From Sipunculus nudus (lineage: Eukaryota; Annelida; Sipuncula; Golfingiida; Sipunculidae): a DNA stretch of 64,000 nt. The notes below the pieces were generated by a model, which was given only the letters and a program-made list of their open reading frames with translations, did no database searches and was not told the DNA's origin. Location of the stretch: assembly GCA_026874595.1 (NCBI GenBank), contig CM049309.1:44097079-44161078 (forward strand), given 5' to 3'. This document shows, piece by piece, positions 11,811 to 23,800 of this stretch. Position numbers and translations under genes: made by a program. Position 1 is the stretch's first letter; each line of letters opens with the position of its first letter.

Positions 11811-12141
11811 GGCAAAAAAAAAAGGTTTGGTTATCAGGCACTTTTTCAGAAATCAGTGCGTGCGGGCGATTTTTTTTAACCTTTTTAGTATGTTTTAATA
11901 AAAAGGTCATATGATCAGGGAAAGCATGATATTAACAGAATTATTTTGCTTAATAGGTAAAAGCACTAAAAACAAATTAGATTTGATAAAATTGTATTAA
12001 TTTATCTTCTTGAAAGAAATGTCCGAGCGGCTGGAGCTCAAAATTGGGAAGTTTCTTTTAAAAATCAAACTTAAAGTTTTAATGCAGAGGGTAAAATTGA
12101 TGGGCACGGTGCCTAAGAACCCTACCTTTTATTTTTTTTGT
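11811..12141 (+). mobile_element. TIR element family A, copy 2 (best-preserved)
   Basis: The left end is ggcaaaaaaaaaaggtttgg then ttatcaggcac. The right end is the inverse (gtgcctaagaaccctacctt then T-rich sequence), giving terminal inverted repeats of about 30 bp. It is about 330 bp long. It contains a segment from 12019 reading [15 protein letters not shown], preceded by an acceptor-like ttcttgaaag. The same nine-residue start occurs in copies 3 and 4. No transposase is visible. Confidence 0.8.
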
Positions 12142-12544
12142 CCTAATAAGTATGTTATAGGTATAAGACATACTGGTGTCTGAAAACAAATAATGCTATA
12201 TTGAAAGAAGAGTTATCTATGCGGCATAGCATCAAGAGTTTACATGTATGTAGATTAAAAAATAAATAACAGTATAGGCATTGGCAGAGAATGTTAAAAC
12301 AGTACAATTTTGGATCTTGCAGAATCTAACTAAAATCTGTTGACAGGTTAATCTTAATACCTTGACTCATCTGTTTATTATTCTGTTGTGTTATTTTCAT
12401 AAATAATACTTGAAGCAAGTATTGAAGTTTTGAATAAATAAAAGTCTTGTAACTTGATGAATCTAATTATAACCTTAAAGCTGATCCCAGGTTTGTTTTA
12501 ATTCCCTGAGTTGTAATGTTGATATTTATTATTGGTATTATTGG

Positions 12545-12965
12545 AGGTAATTTTTGGACAGTTTTGTTAAGTCATAGTTCACAGACAGTGCTGTCTGTGG
12601 TCACAGCACCTGACAGCTGTGTGCCCAGCCATGCTTATCAGAGGGTGCAGTAAACAGCTCCTGGTGTGTACCTGCGAGATCAGAGGCTCACAGGCAGGTG
12701 AGGCTGGCACCAGTGCTGCAGCAGCCAGTGTTTATAATTTGTGACAGGAACCTGCATCTTTCACAGACTGGTTTTGATGTGCCTGCAGGCTGCATCACAA
12801 ACAGGAAGCGGGCTGGGGCTGGCTGTTAACAGGCTGTATGAGGGTTTGATGCAGCCAACCAGCTCTAGGCTGGGTTTGATACCAGGACTGCACTAATTAA
12901 TGGCAGGATGACCCCAGGCCATTCCTCCCACCCTACCTGCTGAAACAGAACTCCTGTTCATCACT
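12545..12965. other. Less AT-rich intergenic block with a 20-bp dyad
   Basis: This roughly 400-bp block is clearly richer in G and C than its surroundings and has no convincing open frame. It contains a perfect dyad, cacagacag-tg-ctgtctgtg, at 12580-12599. It lies between EIF3E and R-spondin and is a candidate regulatory or conserved non-coding block. Confidence 0.4.
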
Positions 12966-13880
12966 CTGTGCACCTATTAATCCTGATATCATCTTTATCA
13001 TGACCATCCTTATACCCAGCTCACTGAACTTCCTATTTTTTGTACACCTGTAGGAGTACAGCTAGTCCATTGAATTTCTTCTGAACTTCTTGTACCTGTA
13101 AGTGTAAATGAACTCAGATGCCCATGTTCATCTGTTGGATCTGATATTCACTAACGTACATTTTATTCTTGCTTACTTCTAGATTATGAATTAAGATATA
13201 CAAGAGCAAAAACATTTTTTTTATTATCTAATAAATGGGAATAATTGAAGAAGATTTCAGGAACATTAAAATGGTATAAAAGATAAATAAATATGAATAT
13301 TTTGTATCATATTCCAATCTTATTAATAGCATTAATAAAAAATTACCAGAAGCAGTTACCATAGACTGAATGATAAATTGTCTTATAACATTTTGGAAGA
13401 CAAGTAAAATAAACCCCTCCATTTGTTTAACTGAAAATACTAAGTTTAACATATTCAAAATCGGAAGTTGATTACACTGAAAGAATTATTTGAGGTGGTA
13501 CAGTTCACATAATGAAAGAAAAAAATTTTTAAAAGTAAAAATTATGATTGTTATTATTATTATTATTAGGAGTAGTACATGTAGTTGTATTGCTAATATT
13601 GTTGTTATTATAATGGTTATTATTATGGCTTCACTTACAATTAACCCTTACCAGGATACATTTATTTTGTTTAATTTTTTACAAATTCTAATACTCTTTC
13701 CATTTACATAACATTCAACATCTTGCACAGATTTTGTTGTGTCTTTAACACATTTTCAATAATTCTTACATGTAGAGTTATATAGGTTAATTTGAAAACT
13801 GGAAATAAATATGCAGTCCTTTGACCTGAAAAAAATCTATCCTTTTGAGGGAGTTTTAGAAGCCAATAATGAATGCACTT

Positions 13881-14069
13881 CAGGGGTGGATCCAGGATTT
13901 TGGAAAGGGGAGGGTCCAACCCAGGATGACTACAAGAAAACCTAAAAAAAAGGTCCTCTGCTCTGGAAAGGAGGGGATTCAGGTTGCAAGTTTTGGTTTG
14001 AAACCCTAAAAAAGGTTGTTTCTACTCAAGGGGGGGGGGGGGTCTCAAACCCCTCTTGAACCGCCACTA
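13881..14069 (+). mobile_element. Short hAT-like element with ggggtggatcc ends
   Basis: The left end caggggtggatccaggattt and the right end cttgaaccgccact are imperfect inverted repeats. Elements beginning caggggcggatcc are usually hAT-like non-autonomous copies. The interior contains poly-A and a poly-G run at 14029-14041. The word cactt flanks both sides, which may be the remains of a target-site duplication. Related ends appear near 23297, 27935 and 39161. Confidence 0.5.
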
Positions 14070-15632
14070 CACTTTGGTGAAAGGCTTTACAGGAAATGTC
14101 TCACAAGGTGCCTCATGTATAGTAAAACAATTGTTTTTTGTATAATATATAATTTCGATTTTGGAAAATTGTAATAATTTATACATGCATATAAAGCATC
14201 AAAACGTCCTCTGCAGCACTTTTGCAGTGAATGCCTTCATGCAAAACCTATGGTTTGGGATGTTTCACAGTTCCCTGACATGCAATTGCTAATACTCATA
14301 ATCTGTACAGAACAAACCATTTGTGATATATCTAATCCTTGGCAATTTTTATTTTCAGCAAACACCCCAGTGGGGAGCCAGTGAGTGGGGAGCACCAGCA
14401 TATTGAGAAAGATACCATCTATCCACCAGTTACCTGCATGCAGCTGCGTATTGACCTGACTATATGAGTAATAGACATCAATCAACTTGCTGTATTCTGA
14501 GTGTATTTAATATTTACGTCCCATCGATGGAAGAATTTAATTATTTTTGCGACTCCGCCAGTCTTGGAGGCTGTAAATGCAGTGACATATTACATTATCT
14601 ACATGAAGATAATGTATGGACGTTTCTCACAATGCCAGAAACTAGATGCTTCAAAATAAAAATATTACATCACTTTATGTGTTTGTTGAATATGACTTCT
14701 TAAAAGGATTTCTTGGGAGAATTGTTCAGTTTGTTCAAGTTTTTGTCAATGTTTGTGCGTGTGTTGATTTACATAATAACTTCATATATTCTAAGTGGGT
14801 CATGCAAATGTGCCTGTTTGTACTTTAAGCAAGCATGCTTTGTGAAGCAAATTAAATTATATAAATGTATAATAAAACCCATGCTGAAAAAGGCAGTGGG
14901 TTTAAAATGATAATGGCAAAAGGGTAAAAATTTTGTGTCATTTGTTTGCTGAAGGATTATTTTTAGATTTCTAGATTTTTAGAGTTTGATTGACCCTTCC
15001 GCATTCCCAACTAGCTCTCACAGTAACATCTTGTCTGCCATTCTTTCCCTCTGTTACTACTGGCCTTGCAGTGTCTCTTCTCCTAGCACAGAGTCACATT
15101 GTCCAAGCAGAAGTTAATGCCGCAAATAAAATAAAAAAAACAGGGCATGCATTAAAGTTTCAAATCTCACACGGCTGCTCTTACTTCTTCTAATATATAC
15201 AAAATAAAGCCAACCAGTGTGATCATGTGCCGTCACATGAAACTACAAAACTTGGATAGGGGCTTTCCTATGAAAGCATGGTCAAGGTAAATTAAACGAG
15301 ATGTTATATCCCGTGTTGTAGATATTTAACCAGGAATTACGGAATAAGAGGATCGTGCCTCATAGTGGTAGCAATGAATAACCGAGGAACTGGAGAGAAT
15401 CGCCTTCATCTTATTGTTAAATAGAATCTAATACTGACCTGTAAGTTCCATCGTCTATTGACTAAGACTAAATGAAACGATATGATGTTCAAGTGTTATT
15501 TGATAATCATTCTGCAGTGTCTATACCAGTATAAACAACCGAGAAGTCAAAATGTTGTAGCGACAGGGCGAATTTGATGGGTTCTGCTGAAGTCGCCTAT
15601 TTTGCCTTGGATACTCTGGTAATTTAATATAA

Positions 15633-16000
15633 TTATTTTATTCTTAATGATAATGTAACTTCTTTTAGCATTACGACAATATGGGCATCCTCGATTCTTA
15701 GTTCCATATTGGTGCAAAGTTCCTGAACATGTATGTGTATGTACCAGACAAAAATGGATACAAAATGTCTGACCAGTATCCGCTTCCGACTCCGGTCGTT
15801 TCGTATGAGGTATGAAGTATAAACCGTTGTTAAATGATTCTCAAGTCGGCCCCAAAACGCGTTCTTGAGGAACTTTGAACCAGGTGACTTATCCACGGCT
15901 ACAGAATGTCTGGCACATCGTCTCTCAAGCTGCCCCATTTTGGTGTTAACTTGCTGTGTTCAAATTTTACTTTCGTCTTTTTGCCTTCTGTTTTCGCCAT
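15633..16000 (-). pseudogene. Unrecognised minus-strand coding-like remnant
   Basis: On the minus strand an ATG at 16000 opens a 33-codon frame (MAKTEGKKTKVKFEHSKL, then TPKWGSLRDDVPDIL) ending at 15899. An overlapping frame (15938 to 15633, 101 residues, with SVAVDKSPGSKFLKNAF) continues beyond. The amino-acid composition looks protein-like and the first ATG has a good context (gtaATGg). Two overlapping frames suggest a broken gene or retrocopy, or chance. I do not recognise the family. Confidence 0.2.
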
Positions 16001-16805
16001 TACGGTGACCATTTTACGGTACAGTGTGCCGAGACGTGCCATAATATATATTATATCAACTGTATAGATGTCAGTAAATGGGCAAAGCAGCGGCTGTACG
16101 ACTATGGTTGATAAAGTTTTGTGAATTTAGAGAATAGTCTATATCAATATAACTTGGGTTATCGGTAACAGATCCTACTTGAGAAACAATAAGAGAGGGC
16201 ATTGCATTCAGAAGGACCATCTTCAGCGATTTTTTTTATCAATGTCTGAAATGAACCACACTATCCTTAGTCCCTTTAACAAATTCTCTATTCCAAACAT
16301 CCACTCGTTTCTGAGTAAAAATCCTCTCTTTCCCCATAAAATAAGTTTAAAGGCGTTTAACATTGGAAGACTTAATATTTTTTTTAGGAAAAAGCGCATT
16401 TTCATGATAACTTGGCCGAGCCTCTTTCAGTCGTGATGAGTCCTAGCGATTTGTCTTTGTCCAGTCGCTCTGTCGTCCAGTCATTAGCAGGGCACAAATT
16501 ATGACCTACTTGTTCCACTAATGCTTACTTGACATCCATGCAGATATTGTAGAAATCTCCATAGACACCTACATCCAGATGCCTGTTGCCTATAAATAAG
16601 GCCAGCTTCGTGTATCGTATGTGTTTGTGTCTGTGTGTAGGATTGTTGGGCAAATATTTTTGTGTCGTCTCAAGAAGCTGCACTAATGTGCGTCTCATGT
16701 GCACATCCATTCCTGTCAGCATACCAAGTTACAACTATATTAGTCCCATCAGTTAGTTATCAATACCAGCAATACAATACTAACAATAACACTGCAGTCG
16801 GTTTA

Positions 16806-16967
16806 ACTTCACACTATTTAAAGTTTAAAAGTTTTTACAAATACAAAAATATGGTTCAGTAATGCATGGTTAAGGATTATTATGATACTTCATACTATTT
16901 AAAGTTAAACGTTTTTACAAATAGAAAAATATGGTTCAGTAATGCATGGTTAAGGATTATTTTGATT
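16806..16967 (+). repeat. 81-bp tandem duplication
   Basis: The segment from acttcacactatttaaagtt to ttaaggattatt is repeated once with a period of 81 bp and only a few differences (second copy from 16887). The similarity suggests a recent duplication. Confidence 0.9.
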
Positions 16968-17524
16968 GTGAAGTGAGGTTAATTCTTTGTATCATACCAC
17001 TTGCGCGAAATGTTTATTTTCAGTTCAAATACAAAATGTTTAGACAGAAATATTTCGTTTTACAGTTTGTGTTCTGCCATCATATCAGTTCCAGTGGACC
17101 ATAAAATGTTAAAACCATACTACAATCAGACATGTTCTTTATACCCATCAACGTATGAATGGGGTTACCCAGTGGTTATCATCTGTAAAATTTCACCACA
17201 CATGGTCCATTTTAGCATACATGACTTCAAAATATACGATGTATCAATAATCATTATGGATGCATGCAGTAATTGCCTTGGAATTTGCTATGAACTAACA
17301 CATTCAAGACATACGATCTGTCAGTTATGGTGGCAATAATTTACTTGGAATCTGCTATGCATATTGGTTCGCACAATTTTATTCATTACATGTAGCTGAT
17401 TGTAAAATTTATCAAGTTAAATTCAGCAGTTAGTCTGACAGATTACATAAATCTGGACAATAATTTGATTTTAAAATGCCACAAACAGTTGTTTAATTTC
17501 AGTACTTTCATCGAATAGGTGGTA

Positions 17525-17978
17525 AGGCCTGCCAAATCACTCTTTTTTTTAAAAGAGTCACTCTTTTTCAGGATTTCCTTTAAATAACGCTAACTACTCT
17601 TTTTCGCTCTTTTGTTCAGAAATCTTTTCTCAGTGGAAGAATTCTGATTTATACTTTTTCTCTCCTAAGAGTCCAGTAAAAACAAGAATGGGACATTTCG
17701 CTTTTTTTGTATGCAAATGTACAGCATGTGTCACAACATGTTGAAACTACCTTTTATCCTTATCCTCAGTCATGCAAGGGGATGTGCGCCATGTATGTTT
17801 CCGACCGTGAATTTGGAATGATATGCGTCGATATATATACACAGTTGTGGTATGCAAAGCACATAATTTTTTAGTCTGTGATTAAAAAATGGGAAATTAA
17901 CGCTAATTTTACTCTTTTTGCACCCTCTATCTCAAAGAGGTCTACTCTTTTTTCCAGTCATTTACCTTTTGCAGGCCC
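17525..17978 (+). mobile_element. hAT-like non-autonomous element, copy 1
   Basis: It starts aggcctgccaaatcactctt and ends ttttgcaggccc, so the ends are inverted repeats of about 10 bp. The flanks aggtggta (17517-17524) and gggtggtg (17979-17986) are an imperfect 8-bp target-site duplication, as expected for hAT. The interior is rich in actctttttt runs and matches the element at 19179 over its length. No transposase frame is seen. Confidence 0.7.
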
Positions 17979-17986
17979 GGGTGGTG

Positions 17987-19178
17987 TTCTATAGCTTAGT
18001 GTCATGCATGGCCCTGTGTTGGTCTTGTGTAAATGTACAGAAACTTACCTTGGAAAATTTCTTTGAAAGTCATGGCTCTTTCGCATGGTGTATCGAGATT
18101 TTGTCTTTGTTATTCTTCTTGCAAACGATAGATACCAAGACTTAACAATTGAATTAAATCCATGAGACGGCACGGGTATTCAGTTGTAGACTAGCATGAG
18201 GCTTCTAGAAAGAAAATTTTGGAACGAGCACTGAGCACATTTTTATACGCCTCGGTTCACTCGACCAACCAATAATAAACGATATAGGTAACAATTATTT
18301 TTTTTGTGCTCTTCACTGTTACAGTCTAAGTCCGTAAGTATACATTCACGAGACTATGGTGTGTTTTTTGTCAAAGATTTTTTTGGTGGAGGTAACCGCC
18401 TCCTATTTTTTACCTTTTTTGTTTTTCTTATCTAATTCTTAGTCTAAGTATGTACATCTGCAGAGTTCCATTTCGGTTTGGGACTACGTGACAGGGGGGT
18501 AGCACTCGCTTCCTTTCATATTATTTTGTATCCTGGTTTTACCCAGGCCCGTTGTCTACCGCACCTGTGAATCCTGGGTGTGTAAACATTCCCATTGCTG
18601 GGTCATAACATCCAGGAACCACCCCCGCCCCCCCAAGACGCACTAGTTTGTGAGTGATACACCGCTGTGACCCACAGCCTTCCTATTAAGCCTACAGAGC
18701 ACTCACCCTGGATGGGGGCCGACCGTGAAAATCTCACCGCCTCGGCTAGAAGCCTGTCTATGGTCTGGTTTAATTGTCGGTCTGATTAAAGGTTTCATTA
18801 AAAAAAATGTTTTTGTATTAAATAACCAACTTCCAAACATGTGAAAAAGGTAGACTCCTATACATCCATTTGAATCCTATCTAAGTAAATTATCACCTAA
18901 TAAATTATACATTAAATTACATAATTTAGTTAAAGAAGATGTTTATATGAGCAGTTGTCCCTTTTCCTTCTTGACATAACATTTTATAGCCTGTTTGTGG
19001 CCGTACCATGTTCTGAAAGAAGAGCCGAGTAAAGCTACATTTAAGAATGAACAAGGATTATAATATGTAATTCGATGACTTTAAACTGTTTTTCCTGAAT
19101 TTGATATTTCGGATGCAGATAAGTGTTATTAAATAGTTTTGTTTATACACATACAGTATATATGCTTCTGTATGTCTG
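17987..19178. other. Intergenic DNA with a GC-richer block
   Basis: At 18480-18790 there is a block of higher GC content (many cc/gg runs, for example around 18540-18760) without an open frame or recognisable element. The rest is AT-rich. I see no gene. Confidence 0.4.
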
Positions 19179-19598
19179 CAGGCCTGCCAAATTACTCTTT
19201 TTTTAAATAGCCACTCTTTTTTAGGATTTCCTGAAAATGAAGCTAATAAATCTTTTTCACTCTTTTTCAGCAGCACTCTTTTTCCTTTTTTTCCAGTAAA
19301 AAAATCCAATTTATATTATTTCTCTCCCGCTTTAACAGTCCTAATAGAACAAGAATGTCCAACATGTGACACAACATGTTGAAATGCCCTTATCTTCATG
19401 CAGGGGGATGTGCACCATGACTTTGGGAATGATATATATACATATTTGTACTATGCGACGCACATCTTTTGTCCAGTCTGTGATAAAAAAATAAGTAATT
19501 GTCACTAAGTTTACTCATTTATTACTCTTTATTTCAAAGAAGTCGACTTTTTTTCCAGAGCACGTACTTTTATCAGTCATTTGTCTGCGGCAGGTCTG
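19179..19598 (+). mobile_element. hAT-like non-autonomous element, copy 2
   Basis: It starts caggcctgccaaattactct and ends gcggcaggtctg. It shares the whole interior layout with the copy at 17525, including the acaacatgttgaaa and gggatgtgc blocks, but is somewhat shorter. The two copies lie 1.2 kb apart in the same orientation. Confidence 0.7.
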
Positions 19599-20219
19599 GT
19601 CTGTTCCTATATATCTTCTATAAAATTGGACCTCCTTCAGTAATAGGTTGCTGTTATATTTTCCTCTTTATATCCCATTTAATAACAGAATGATATAGAA
19701 TTAGTTACACAGATACAATAATGGAATTTTATTAAAATTTTTAACATATGAGAAAACCTTTCCATATAAAATGCAGGCACGATGGTGACATGCTTAAAAG
19801 AAATGAGGGGAAATGTGGTGAACATCTCAGGTCGCCTGAAGATTCTAAAACAGAATAGATGACGTAATTGGAAAGATTGTAATTAAAATAATTTACTGTC
19901 AAGAAAAAATTAAGCGAGGTTTTAAACGAAACCAGCATTTTAATATCTTACTTTTATCCACGGAATAAAAACCTTATGATCTTCCCGTATGCAAATGCCC
20001 ACGGACGGAGAAATAAGAAATACGTCTATTTTAACAAAAACTTTATCAATAGGCCTATACCTGATGCAGATATGTGTGTGCACATGAACGTTTTCAGTTT
20101 GTACCCTTGCCTGGATTTCCAGAAGAAAACCCCCAGGTTGCTGTATGTATATGTATCAGAACTTACAACCGTTGTTCGATCGAAAGGATATAGGTAGTCT
20201 TTAGGTAGTCATAATCTTA

Positions 20220-20400
20220 CTTTGTCTGAAGTCAGTTTGGGCGGGCTTTTTGGCTGGCTCGCCCTGACGTCATAAAGCAAGCTACACGCTATTGGCTGAC
20301 GAGCTGAGGAGTTTGGTGTATCGTCTGCTATGAACGTGTCAGGACGCTGTATGGCCGACGCTCACTCAACTTCACAGCTGTATATTCTGATTAATTGCCA
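20220..20400 (+). promoter_or_regulatory. Candidate R-spondin promoter region
   Basis: This is a GC-richer stretch 340-520 bp upstream of the R-spondin ATG. It has a perfect CRE (TGACGTCA, 20265-20272), an ATTGG (inverted CCAAT) at 20291-20295 and a GC-box-like gggcggg near 20239. No good TATA box is seen. Assignment as promoter is inferred from position and motifs. Confidence 0.4.
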
Positions 20401-20680
20401 AACTTGCGCCCGTCCTACAGCGAATGGTGGTATATTCCACGAGAGGGTAATATTACTGAGATATGCTACAAACCACACAAATGTGGAATTAATTTAAGCC
20501 TTGCCGTGGCTGGTCATGCCGTCTGGTTTTTGCGACATCTAAAATCTTACGATGACGTGGTCTAATGCATTTTGTCTTCAGATTAAATCATGATGAAATG
20601 TCTGCAGAGTGACTTCCCTACGTGAGATCAGCCGTGGACGCTTCATTTATTCACAGGCTCCGTCCAAACCTGATCGAGTC

Positions 20681-20722
20681 ATGAGTTCTCTTTCCATTAG
20701 AAGAAAAGTCTGTGATCATTAG
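20681..20722 (+). other. Short upstream ORF in the R-spondin leader
   Basis: An ATG at 20681 opens a 13-codon frame (MSSLSIRRKVCDH) that stops at 20720-20722, 15 bp before the R-spondin start and in a different frame. If the leader includes it, it could reduce translation of the main ORF. The extent of the leader is unknown. Confidence 0.4.
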
Positions 20723-20737
20723 AAAAGTCTTATCAAT

Positions 20738-20819
20738 ATGCGTTTGTTGGAATATTATTCATTGTCGGCGTTCCTCTTGTCACTGGTGACGGCAAATCGA
20801 CAGAATCGGTTAAAAAGAA
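20738..20819 (+). CDS. RSPO: R-spondin exon 1 (signal peptide)
   Basis: The ATG at 20738 starts [19 protein letters not shown], a typical signal peptide with likely cleavage after Ala19. It is followed by basic residues NRQNRLKR, like the RWRRSKR-type linker of vertebrate R-spondins. The donor is gtaagt at 20820-20825, splitting a codon after its first base (phase 1), which fits exon 2. The ATG at 20681 is out of frame and stops early, so 20738 is the start. Confidence 0.85.
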
Positions 20820-23800
20820 GTAAGTTGGAGATTTTTAATGATTTTGGCTATACGTTAATGAATAATATATATAATGCACACATTTATTTAAAAGCATAAA
20901 TGATGCATGAGGTGTGTTAGTACTTGATTTAAATACAGGGTTTAAATTGTTATAAAATGTAAAATTTATGCATGTAAGTAGAATTGTTTTCTTTATGTGA
21001 TAACATATCTTGATTTTGAAATATAGACGTAATATAGGTATCATAAGGCCTATTTCATTATTATGACAAGTAGTAGTTATCGTATCGGTAGTAAAAGTAT
21101 AGCAGTATACAATTAGTGGTAGCAGTTATGATAGTTGTAGTACTTAGCACAATATATAGTACGTGAAATTAAGGCAGATTTTAAATACATGATCTCCTGG
21201 TCAGTTGTGATAATTTATGGTTATTTCATATATACCGTTGATACTTTTTATTAAATGGGCCCCAAACGTTGTCTTAAAAAGAAGTACTTGCATCATGTAA
21301 ATATTGAGAAATTGTAACTATACCAGTAAAAGGAAAAGGACAGTATATTTTGACAAAAAATGAACATCATTTACGATTTGCTGCATCAAGAAAGGTAAAC
21401 ACTTCGGTATTGAAAGAAAGCTTTTATCGTGCAAACGCGTTTTCAGGGAACGTTATTCTTTAAAACAGTCAATATCACTAAGTTTATCGGCAGATCAAAG
21501 TCCAAGAGACGATCTCAGTGTCTGAACGCTTCCCCCCGGGTCACGGATATGAAGAGACCGTTTGTCGGCGTACAACTGTTCCCGCCTTAGGTCCGCCAGT
21601 TGTGATTAAAAGAGCGGCTAATTGAAAATCATCGCTTACAGCTCGGTCCGTTAATATTTTCATAGACAAATGCTGCCCCCAATTTATTCTGGCCCTCCGG
21701 GAAACACAAATGAATACAGCCCGTTTTGCTTTGATTCTGGTTAAGAGCGGACGAAGACAATTTCCTGGAATACATACACAGAGGCGGCGTTTATCTGAAC
21801 CATGACTTGTCTCTGTGATCCTCCACCCAAGGGAGTCTATCTGTAGATCTGCTATCATACTGGACTGTTATTACAACTTAGGCTACACTCCCGCGGAAGC
21901 AGAATTTTTAACTGGGTAATTTTCTTGTTCCCTGGAACTTATTGAGAACTTTTTAAAAACACGTATATATGATTCATAAAGTAATTATTAGGCGTTCCTT
22001 TATTCAGAAGAATTCACTGAAAGCAATATCTGTGAAGCACACATAAATATAACTCAACCATATACGAGTATGTATATACAGTTATTTTCCTATAGAACTG
22101 AACATTTCTTGAATCATGGAAAGTTGTAATTTGTCCGAAATACGTTATTTATATCAACGTATCCAGCTCTTTGACCAGTTTTCTCCAGCGATTTACATTT
22201 TTTGCTGTTTACTACCATATGTGGTCCCCTAATATTTCAACAATGTTTTAGTGATAAAACATTGAAAATTTGGTCGATATGCTATTAGCAACCATTATGT
22301 CTAGATTAGAATGACATTTTTTTTTCATATGTTCGAAACCGATTTATGCCTTTTTGGCTTCATTTTTCCCATATGAATTCCCATATATTCCCATAATTGT
22401 CCCCTTGATGCTGTCAGTAGAGTTAACACCACTTATCCTGCCTCATGGAGTACGTAGATATAAAACAACATATGTTAAATATATTTCCAGTTTCTCAAAT
22501 ACGATTCACACAGTAGGATGTCCATTGGCAGATATCCATACATTCAAAGCGTTACAGAATCTTTGTTCAAATTATCTTATATTTTAACATATTCATGCAC
22601 GTGTAGCCTTTGCAAGGCCCGTAATTTTTAACCTGAATGCTTTGACAGTATTTTGCAAAGCTTACCATGTCCATTATCGTATCGTAAAAAATTATTTATT
22701 CGGCACTTCCTGTAACATGTTCCGTGAAACCCATAAAATTATGTACAGGTATTTATTTACATTAAAAAATCATTCGGATGCCAGTTAATTGCCAGATAGC
22801 CACGCATAAGGACTGAGTATAATTAATACTTGGAGTAGGTATCAGCAAGTGTTTCGTCAAGTGTGTTCCTTTTCCTCCGGGCGAGCAATAAGCCATCTTA
22901 TATGGAGCATCATACACATGAAGATGTTCTAGGCAGCAGTCCCGCTGTGTATGAAGCGGATCTAACAGAATCCGGCCGGCATCATGTCAATCCTCACCCG
23001 GCCGTGGAGCAAGTCTATCCCCGCTATCGACTCTAGCTGGTCCTAATTGTCTTCAAACCCCCACAAAATTCGCTTCCAACCGTCATAAAATGTGAGAAAG
23101 TTCGCCAACCCCCGGCACTAAAGCAAATCGGCCCAGCCCCAATAAAAGCCCGGTTTATGTAGGTACTTAGCGCGTCTTTTTATTAAACGCAATGGCTTCT
23201 ATAAACAGACTGGGTTTATTGCAGAGTCTGGTCCATTTAAAAGGAACATGTGTAGAAAGTCCCTCCGTCCGTAAGTCTCGCACTACATTCAGCTACATTT
23301 GTGGATCCAGGATTTTGCTAAACGGGGGGGCACAAGGGAAAGAGAAAACTTAATTTAACCCTCACTTCACCCAGCATCTCCATAAATAGGAATATTAAAT
23401 GTCTCAAGCAAATATAGCAAGGCCATGTGTTCTGTTGCAAATATTTTAAATAATGTCAATTGTTAAGCAAGGGGGCATATCAGGCCAATTTTTACGTACG
23501 AAACAAATGTTTTTTGTCGGTCCAAATGAGGGCAAATCTTTGGCATGTTAATGAATTCTGGAAAAAATCACACGCGTCGCCATATAAAGCATGAGTATAG
23601 AAAGGACTTGGTTGCTTTGAGAGAATGGCTGAAACAGAGGGACATTATTGTGGGAGAAATGGTTAGAAAGGTAATAAACATGATATAAAATTGTTTTTTT
23701 AATGACATTTATTAATTTGCTAAAAGAGACGTATGAAGTATGCAAGGCAGCAAAAAAATGGAAAGCTAAAGGGGAGCATGTGCCCCTATGAGCTAGCTGA

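Larger units (their letters stand above)
12966..17524. other. Intergenic DNA, mostly unassigned
   Basis: AT-rich DNA between the GC-richer block and the first hAT-like element. Apart from the entries at 13881, 15633 and 16806, I recognise no gene or element. Confidence 0.5.
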
